Below, piece by piece: positions 5,413-10,481 of a stretch of DNA of 10,481 bases. The notes below the pieces were generated by a model. That model worked only from the letters and a program-made list of their open reading frames with translations, was not told the origin of the DNA and made no database searches. The position numbers were made by a program, and so were the translations under genes. Origin of the DNA: DATJQF01 sp035505995 (GTDB lineage: Bacteria > Bacteroidota > Bacteroidia > Bacteroidales > FEN-979); NCBI GenBank assembly GCA_035505995.1, contig DATJQF010000051.1, forward strand, positions 1 to 10,481. Direction: 5' to 3'. Each line of letters begins with the position of its first letter. The first letter of the stretch is position 1.

Positions 5413-7065
5413 ATGAAAAGAATTTATCTTCTTACCGCAGCGTTTTACCTGACCGTCGTGTTCATTTCCTGTAACCATCAGGTGGAAAAGAAAATAACCA
5501 TGAGCAAGGAAGATTCCCTAATGACCGCAAAGATCGGGCAGCTGGCGGTTGTTCGTCTTACGACCGACCTGACCCGGCTGACCGACAAGGAAAAGCAAAT
5601 GATCCCCATCCTGATCGACGTGGCGAAGATCATGGAAGCTCTTTTCTGGGAGCAGTCGTTCGGCAACAAGGAAAACTTCCTTGGCCAGATCAACGATTCG
5701 CTTGTGCGGCGGTACGCGGAGATCAATTACGGGGCCTGGGACCGGCTGAACGATAACAAGCCCTTCATGGAGGATTACGGGACCAAGCCGGCCGGGGCGA
5801 ACTTCTATCCGTATGATATGACGAAAGAGGAATTCGGGAAATGGAAGAACAAGGATAAGACCAGTCCCTACACCCTGATCCGTAGGAACGAAGACCGGTC
5901 GCTGAAAATAGTATGGTTCCATGATGCGTGGCACGACCCGCTGGTGAAGGCAGCCTCCCTGTTGCATCAAGCGGCGGCGCTGGCGGAAGATCAGGGCCTG
6001 AAGAAATACCTGGAGCTCCGGGCAGAAGCACTGTTGACCGATAATTATTTTAAAAGCGACATCGCCTGGATGGAGATGAAAAACAATACGATCGACATGG
6101 AATTCGGGCCGATCGAGAATTATGAGGACGGGCTGTTCGGATACAAGGACGGTTATGAAGCCACCCTCCTGGTAAAGGATAAGGACTGGAGCAGCAAGCT
6201 GCAGAAATTTGCCGGCTTTCTTCCCCAGCTTCAGAAGGAGCTGCCGGCGGATCCCAAATACAAAAAGGAGGTTCCGGCCTCCGGTTCCGACCTGAATGCC
6301 TACGATGCGATCTATGTGGCCGGTCATACGAATGCGGGCGGAAAAAGCATCGCCATCAACCTGCCGAACGATGAAAAGGTGCAGGCCTTGAAAGGATCGC
6401 GCCGGCTGCAGCTGAAGAACCTGATGCAAGCCAAATTCGACCATATCCTCGTTCCCATTTCGCGCGTGCTGATCGACTCGTCGCAGCGGAAGTACATCAC
6501 CTTCGATGCCTTCTTTTCCACCATCATGTTTCATGAGGTGGCCCACGGGCTGGGTATCAGGAATACCATCACCCATAAGGGGACGGTGCGGGAAGCCCTG
6601 AAGGAAAAGTATGCTTCCTTCGAGGAAGGCAAAGCCGATGTGCTGGGATTGTTCATGACTACGCGGCTTATTGAAATGGGAGAGATCAGGAACATCACCC
6701 CGGAAGCGTGTTATGTCACCTTTATGGCCGGACTGCTCCGGTCGGTACGTTTCGGGGCCTCCGATGCCCATGGAAAAGCCAATATGATGTGCTTTAATTT
6801 CTTCCAGGATCATGGGGCTTTTGAACGGACAGATCAGGGTACGTACAAAGTGGACTTTGAGAAGTTCAAAGAGGCGATGAACGAATGGGGCGCGAAGATC
6901 CTCGCTTTTGAAGGGGACGGCGATTACGCCGGGGCATCCGCCTGGCTGGAGGCCAACGGAAAGGTCCGCGACAGGCTGCAATCAGACCTGGACCGGCTGA
7001 AGAGTGCCAGGATCCCGGTGGATATTGTATTTGACCAGGGACTGGATGTACTCGGACTGAAATAA
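5413..7065 (+). CDS. Lipoprotein zinc metallopeptidase, DPP III-like (peptidase family M49)
   Basis: A 550-residue exported protein. The N-terminus is a lipoprotein signal (basic MKR, hydrophobic core, lipobox FISC with Cys20), so it should be anchored in the envelope facing the periplasm or the cell surface. The zinc site is HEVAH (H374, E375, H378), followed 30 residues later by EEGKAD (404-409), whose glutamate would be the third ligand. A histidine motif followed by an EExxAD-type motif is the mark of family M49 (dipeptidyl peptidase III), which removes dipeptides from peptide N-termini. Classic members have the six-residue HExxGH; this one has five-residue HExxH, as I recall for the Caldithrix abyssi enzyme. 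Length is somewhat shorter than typical eukaryotic members, and no Nudix domain is visible. It lies 30 bp after the methyltransferase gene and directly abuts the next gene. Substrate and true dipeptidase activity are unproven. Confidence 0.8.
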   Translation: MKRIYLLTAAFYLTVVFISCNHQVEKKITMSKEDSLMTAKIGQLAVVRLTTDLTRLTDKEKQMIPILIDVAKIMEALFWEQSFGNKENFLGQINDSLVRRYAEINYGAWDRLNDNKPFMEDYGTKPAGANFYPYDMTKEEFGKWKNKDKTSPYTLIRRNEDRSLKIVWFHDAWHDPLVKAASLLHQAAALAEDQGLKKYLELRAEALLTDNYFKSDIAWMEMKNNTIDMEFGPIENYEDGLFGYKDGYEATLLVKDKDWSSKLQKFAGFLPQLQKELPADPKYKKEVPASGSDLNAYDAIYVAGHTNAGGKSIAINLPNDEKVQALKGSRRLQLKNLMQAKFDHILVPISRVLIDSSQRKYITFDAFFSTIMFHEVAHGLGIRNTITHKGTVREALKEKYASFEEGKADVLGLFMTTRLIEMGEIRNITPEACYVTFMAGLLRSVRFGASDAHGKANMMCFNFFQDHGAFERTDQGTYKVDFEKFKEAMNEWGAKILAFEGDGDYAGASAWLEANGKVRDRLQSDLDRLKSARIPVDIVFDQGLDVLGLK

Positions 7066-7746
7066 ATGGTTAGCAGGCTCAGATATCTTTACAGTTATTT
7101 CTGGGGCCAACGGGTAAAGAGGCTCAGATCCCCGCTGAACGGGATGGTGGAGGTCTGGTATATCTCGGGAAAGTACCAGCTGGATGCAGGAAACTCCAAT
7201 TATTCCTTTGGCTCGCTGCACCGGTTGTTCCAGCGGGTTTTCAGGGAAACCCGGCTCGCCGAAAGCCGGCCGGCCCGGATGCTGCTTCTCGGACTGGGTG
7301 CCGGAAGCGTGGTTTCCATCCTGAGAGATGAGCTCCGGCTGACTACCCACGTAACCGGGATCGATCATGACCCGCAGATCATCGACCTGGCCAGGAAATA
7401 TTTTGGAATCGACCGGTATTCCGGGCTGGATATCCTTTGCAGGGACGCTTTTGAATATGTCTCAGCCACCGACCAGCAGTTCGATGTAATTGTGGTCGAC
7501 CTTTTCCGCGACCAGGAGGTACCTGCGAAATTCAGGACAGGAATATTCCTGGAGCAGTGCATCAGGATACTATCGGATAACGGCCTCCTGATATTCAACC
7601 ATATTGTCATGAATAAAAATCAACAGCAGCAATTTGATCACCTGACCTCTCTTTTCAGATCCCTGACGGGCAGACTCAATATTCTTGAAATTTTTGGCAC
7701 CAATAAAGTGCTGGTCCTGAAATACATGAAGGACCCCTCTTCCTGA
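7066..7746 (+). CDS. Spermidine-synthase-fold SAM-binding protein (SpeE-like methyltransferase)
   Basis: A 226-residue protein. YQLDAGNSNYSFGS (37-50) resembles the small N-terminal beta region and substrate-gate area of spermidine synthases. It is followed by a Rossmann domain: motif I LLGLGAGS (74-81), GIDHDPQIIDLARKYF (98-113) with acidic residue D100 or D102 for the ribose, RDAFEYV (126-132) and DVIVVDLFRD (140-149). True aminopropyltransferases have a GGGDG nucleotide loop and a catalytic Asp in a D-[ST]-[ST]-DP-like motif. Here the loop is GLGAGS and the latter is DLFRDQEVP, so polyamine synthesis is not supported and a divergent SAM-dependent enzyme is more likely. The start ATG follows directly on the TAA of the peptidase gene, which indicates translational coupling. 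No export signal is seen, so it should be cytoplasmic. Confidence 0.8.
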   Translation: MVSRLRYLYSYFWGQRVKRLRSPLNGMVEVWYISGKYQLDAGNSNYSFGSLHRLFQRVFRETRLAESRPARMLLLGLGAGSVVSILRDELRLTTHVTGIDHDPQIIDLARKYFGIDRYSGLDILCRDAFEYVSATDQQFDVIVVDLFRDQEVPAKFRTGIFLEQCIRILSDNGLLIFNHIVMNKNQQQQFDHLTSLFRSLTGRLNILEIFGTNKVLVLKYMKDPSS

Positions 7747-7795
7747 CCCGAAATAATATAACCATATTTTTCCCTTCCCGGTGAATTATTAGTTG

Positions 7796-7803
7796 TATTT
7801 TTG
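7796..7803 (+). promoter_or_regulatory. Putative -7 box for the helicase operon
   Basis: TATTTTTG is a perfect match to the Bacteroidota TAnnTTTG -7 element. The -33 element is poor: there is no TTTG about 19-20 bp upstream. Transcription from here would start near 7810 and leave a leader of about 155 bases before the helicase ATG at 7965. Confidence 0.5.
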
Positions 7804-7809
7804 CACGCT

Positions 7810-7964
7810 TCTCAGAAAGATTGTCATTCAATCCGGTTTGTAACCTCTCTCCTTGCAAGTCTGTAAAATCACACATTTTTCTCAGCAGTAATTTCCGGGA
7901 TTCATTCCTACTGAATTGAATTCCGTGTTACTTATTAATTACTAAAATCTTAAGACCATTATTT
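7810..7964 (+). promoter_or_regulatory. Long structured 5' leader of the RhlE-type helicase
   Basis: This non-coding stretch has no plausible ORF. It can form at least two hairpins. GATTG (7819-7823) pairs perfectly with CAATC (7829-7833) around a 5-nt loop. A larger one has its 5' arm at 7897-7907 and its 3' arm at 7913-7924, with 11 pairs including one G-U, a single bulged T (7916) and the loop CTACT (7908-7912). The second hairpin is followed by AT-rich sequence running into the start codon, not by a T-tract, so it does not look like an attenuator-terminator. Long leaders on DEAD-box helicase mRNAs are known to serve cold-shock or autoregulatory control in other bacteria; that role is inferred here. 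Confidence 0.45.
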
Positions 7965-9110
7965 ATGACATTTGAAAATCTGAATTTAATTAAACCACTT
8001 TTAGGAGCTTTACATAAAAAAGGATATACCGTTCCCACCCCGGTGCAGGTACAGGCAATCCCGACGATCCTGGAAGGAAGGGACCTCTTCGGTTGTGCCC
8101 AGACAGGGACCGGAAAAACCGCGGCATTTGCATTACCTATCCTGCAGCTTTTAAGCTTGAGAAAAGTCAGATCAGAACGGACCACCATCAAGGCCCTTAT
8201 CCTGACCCCTACCCGCGAGCTGGCGGTTCAGATCAGCCGGGAATTCACAGACTACGGCAGCCTGCTCAACCTGAAACAAACCACCGTTTACGGGGGTGTA
8301 TCACAAAGCACCCAGATCAAAGCATTGCGGACGGGAGTGGATATCCTGATCGCAACTCCCGGAAGATTGCTCGACCTGATGCAACAGCGTTATATTGACC
8401 TGGACTGCGTTGAACTCCTGGTACTGGATGAAGCCGATCGGATGCTGGATATGGGATTTATCCATGATATTAAAAAGATCCTGGCGTATGTTCCTGTAAA
8501 AAGACAAACACTTTTATTTTCTGCCACGGCCCCTGCCGAAATAAGAAAGCTGGCGGCCGGACTTCTGAGAAACCCGGTAGACCTGAATCTTTCACCCGAT
8601 TCCCTTCCGCCGGTACTGGTCAGCCAGTCGGTCTACCATGTCAACAAGGAAAATAAAAAGCTCCTCCTGAGCCATGTGCTCAGGAACAAAGAAATTGAGC
8701 ATGCGCTGGTCTTTACAAGGACCAAGCGCGGAGCCGACCGGGTCGTCAAGGAACTCATAAGGTCCGGGATCCGTGCCGAGGCGATCCATGGCAATAAATC
8801 CCAGAGTGCAAGGGAACAGGCCCTGCGGGCCTTCAAGAAAAGAACGATCCGCGTCCTGGTAGCAACGGATGTCGCCTCCAGGGGGATCGACGTGGAGCGG
8901 CTTACCCACGTCATCAATTTCGAGATCCCCGAGAATGCGGAAACCTATGTTCACCGGATCGGCAGGACGGGTAGAGCGGGCCTGACCGGAACGGCGTTGT
9001 CATTCTGCTCTGTCGATGAACGGCCCTACCTGAAGAATATCCACAGGCTGATCCATAATACCATCGATGTGGTCTCATCCCACCCTTTCGCGATCAATTA
9101 TAAATCCTGA
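7965..9110 (+). CDS. rhlE: DEAD-box ATP-dependent RNA helicase, RhlE subfamily
   Basis: A 381-residue RNA helicase with all core motifs: the Q-motif region with aromatic F3 and GYTVPTPVQVQAIP (20-33, Q28 contacting adenine), Walker A AQTGTGKT (45-52), PTRELA, DEAD (155-158), SAT (186-188), and in the second RecA domain the VATDVASRGIDVE region and HRIGRTGR (330-337). It unwinds or remodels short RNA duplexes in ribosome assembly, RNA decay or cold adaptation. The sequence closely follows the RhlE pattern (TFENLNL start; EGRDLFGCAQTGTGKTAAF). The C-terminus stops about 45 residues after motif VI, so the basic tail common in longer RhlE proteins is absent. The first codons are much more AT-rich than the rest of the gene, which fits an unstructured translation start without a Shine-Dalgarno. 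A radical SAM gene follows after 5 bp. Confidence 0.95.
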   Translation: MTFENLNLIKPLLGALHKKGYTVPTPVQVQAIPTILEGRDLFGCAQTGTGKTAAFALPILQLLSLRKVRSERTTIKALILTPTRELAVQISREFTDYGSLLNLKQTTVYGGVSQSTQIKALRTGVDILIATPGRLLDLMQQRYIDLDCVELLVLDEADRMLDMGFIHDIKKILAYVPVKRQTLLFSATAPAEIRKLAAGLLRNPVDLNLSPDSLPPVLVSQSVYHVNKENKKLLLSHVLRNKEIEHALVFTRTKRGADRVVKELIRSGIRAEAIHGNKSQSAREQALRAFKKRTIRVLVATDVASRGIDVERLTHVINFEIPENAETYVHRIGRTGRAGLTGTALSFCSVDERPYLKNIHRLIHNTIDVVSSHPFAINYKS

Positions 9111-9115
9111 GAAAA

Positions 9116-10432
9116 ATGAAGATCGTCTTCATATCGCCTGCCGTAAATCCAAAGAAAAGAACCCCCCGGGGCCTGATGATGCCCCAGCTCGGGTTGTATA
9201 TACTCGAAGGCCTTACCCCTCCTGAACATACGGTCAGGATCATTGAGGAAGAGGTGGAAAAGATCAACCTGGACGAGGAATGCGACCTGGTCGGGATCAG
9301 CTGCATGACCGCGAATTCCCCGCGTGCCTATGAGCTGGCCTACGAGTTCAGGAAAAGGGGAAAAACCGTTATCATGGGGGGAGTCCATCCCACCATCTTA
9401 CCGGAGGAGGCAGCACAGCATGCGGATGCGGTCGTGATCGGCGAGGCAGAAGGCGTCTGGGAAGAGGTCCTGCGCGACTTCTCTTCCGGTACGTTGAAAC
9501 CAAAATACCATAATCCGTCGCCCGACCTCGATCAATATATCCCGAAAGATTTCAGCAAGATCCTGAAGAACCGGCTGTTCAATCTTATCCCGATCATGTC
9601 GACCCGGGGATGTCCGTACCAGTGCGACTTCTGCTGTGTAACGGACCTGTTCGGGAAGACCATCCGGCATATCCCCGTGAAAAATATCGTAAAGGATATT
9701 GAAACCTCCGGGGGAAGGAATTTCATGTTCCTGGATGATAATATCATCGGTCATCCGAAATATGCAAAAGAACTTTTCCGGGCATTGATTCCCCTGAAGA
9801 TCAAATGGGTGGGACAGGCTTCCATCTCTTTTCTGAAGGAGACGGAACTGCTGGAGCTGGCTGCCAAAAGCGGTTGCAAGGCACTCTTCATCGGGCTCGA
9901 AAGCGTGAATGAGCTGAACCAGAAGACCATGAAGAAATCGATGAAGGATAACAAGGAATTGCTGGCCATGATCAAAAAGATCAAGAAGATGGGGATCCTG
10001 ATTCATGCCTCCATGATCTTCGGCTTTGATTCGGATACCCGGAATGTGTTCAGGGAGACGGTGAAATTCCTGATCAAGGCAAAAATCAGCACGGTATCTT
10101 TCAATATTCTCACTCCGTATCCCGGGACGAAAACGTATGAAGAATTCAAGAGCTCGGGACGGCTGCTCACCGACGACTGGAGGTATTATGATCACAACAC
10201 CGTGGTTTTCCAGCCGAAGAACATGACCCCCCTCGAGCTGCAGACCGGCAAAACCATTGCCCGGAAAAGGTTTTACCGGATCTCTTCCCTTCTCAGGAGG
10301 TTCCCGGGGAATATGTACAGCCCTTTCATCTATACTGCAACCAACTTAGGCCATATGAAGCAGGCCCGGATCGAGAAAAAGAGGATTGCCGGCCTGAAGT
10401 CGGAATTAAAGAAGCTTTACAAAGCTGCTTAG
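9116..10432 (+). CDS. Radical SAM protein with N-terminal B12-binding-like domain
   Basis: A 438-residue iron-sulfur enzyme. The N-terminal third is a cobalamin-binding-like Rossmann fold: MKIVFISPAVNP at the start, CDLVGISCMT, VIMGGVHPTILPEEA with GGVHP at 88-92, then VVIGEAEGVWEEVL. The DxHxxG motif used for His-on cobalamin binding is not visible, as is common in this group, so cofactor binding is uncertain. The radical SAM core begins with RGCPYQCDFC, with C166, C170 and C173 in a CxxxCxxC arrangement that binds the [4Fe-4S] cluster and SAM. It continues through FMFLDDNI, an FIGLES segment and ILTPYPGTKTYEEFKSSGRLL. The C-terminal 90 residues are basic and helical. The reaction is unknown; relatives include methyltransferases and C-C bond-forming enzymes acting on lipids or natural products. 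The 5-bp gap suggests co-transcription with the helicase. Confidence 0.92.
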   Translation: MKIVFISPAVNPKKRTPRGLMMPQLGLYILEGLTPPEHTVRIIEEEVEKINLDEECDLVGISCMTANSPRAYELAYEFRKRGKTVIMGGVHPTILPEEAAQHADAVVIGEAEGVWEEVLRDFSSGTLKPKYHNPSPDLDQYIPKDFSKILKNRLFNLIPIMSTRGCPYQCDFCCVTDLFGKTIRHIPVKNIVKDIETSGGRNFMFLDDNIIGHPKYAKELFRALIPLKIKWVGQASISFLKETELLELAAKSGCKALFIGLESVNELNQKTMKKSMKDNKELLAMIKKIKKMGILIHASMIFGFDSDTRNVFRETVKFLIKAKISTVSFNILTPYPGTKTYEEFKSSGRLLTDDWRYYDHNTVVFQPKNMTPLELQTGKTIARKRFYRISSLLRRFPGNMYSPFIYTATNLGHMKQARIEKKRIAGLKSELKKLYKAA

Positions 10433-10448
10433 GCCCGGCGGTAGCTCC

Positions 10449-10478
10449 GGACCCTCCGTTCATCCGGCCCTCGGGTCC
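10449..10478 (+). terminator. Inverted repeat after the radical SAM gene, possible terminator start
   Basis: GGACCC (10449-10454) is matched by GGGTCC (10473-10478) with an 18-nt loop, starting 17 bp after the stop codon. Only TTC follows before the window ends, so the T-tract needed for an intrinsic terminator cannot be checked. The interval also contains a loose direct repeat of CCGGaCCCTCcG-like sequence. The remaining bases up to 10481 hold nothing else recognisable. Confidence 0.3.
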
Positions 10479-10481
10479 TTC

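Noticed and set aside
5518..6981. 487-residue open frame on the minus strand inside the peptidase gene
   Set aside because: It is antisense to the whole of a gene with a clear lipoprotein signal and zinc motifs. The translation is rich in Gln, His and Pro with no domain, as expected from codon bias on the other strand.
7747..7795. Intrinsic terminator after the SpeE-like gene
   Set aside because: There are short T runs around 7766-7771, but no GC-rich stem precedes them.
9398..10195. 265-residue minus-strand frame opposite the radical SAM gene
   Set aside because: It is antisense to the CxxxCxxC core of a well-supported gene and has no motif of its own.

Overview
The window most likely comes from a member of the Bacteroidota, probably uncultured, with a moderately GC-rich genome. 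Three things point that way. Shine-Dalgarno sequences are absent or weak before almost every start codon. At least two intergenic regions carry perfect matches to the TAnnTTTG -7 box used by Bacteroidota sigma-ABfr. The protein types also fit: an M49-like lipoprotein peptidase, a RhlE-type DEAD-box helicase, and a MacB/Lol-type ABC exporter followed directly by an outer-membrane barrel. This assignment is inferred from sequence style; there is no rRNA in the window.

Layout. (1) Positions 1-2412 hold the end of an operon: the C-terminal part of an FtsX/MacB/LolCE-type ABC permease, its LolD/MacB-type ATPase, and an exported protein that looks like an outer-membrane beta-barrel, starting on the base after the ATPase stop codon. 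Together they suggest export of a lipid, lipoprotein or peptide across the envelope. (2) Positions 2413-2537 hold a degenerate 8-bp-period repeat and a likely promoter. They are followed by a signal-peptide, single-TM, coiled-coil protein of unknown function (2538-3392). (3) A stomatin/SPFH-family membrane protein lies convergently on the minus strand (3399-4292), only 6 bp away stop to stop. (4) A 94-bp divergent intergenic region containing a 7-bp inverted repeat separates the SPFH gene from a plus-strand cluster: an O-methyltransferase-like enzyme (4387-5382), a lipoprotein metallopeptidase resembling dipeptidyl peptidase III (5413-7065) and a spermidine-synthase-fold SAM-binding protein (7066-7746), with gaps of 30 and 0 bp. 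(5) A 218-bp non-coding region with a perfect -7 box and two hairpins forms a long leader for an RhlE-type RNA helicase (7965-9110). Five bases after it comes a radical SAM protein with an N-terminal cobalamin-binding-like fold (9116-10432). The last 49 bp contain an inverted repeat that may be the start of a terminator.

Most genes belong to recognisable families. The points most worth a second look are the M49-like enzyme with a five-residue HExxH motif and its two SAM-dependent partners, the structured helicase leader, the helicase/radical-SAM pairing, the ABC-barrel operon and the 8-bp-period array. No CRISPR array, tRNA, rRNA, insertion sequence or phage gene was seen.
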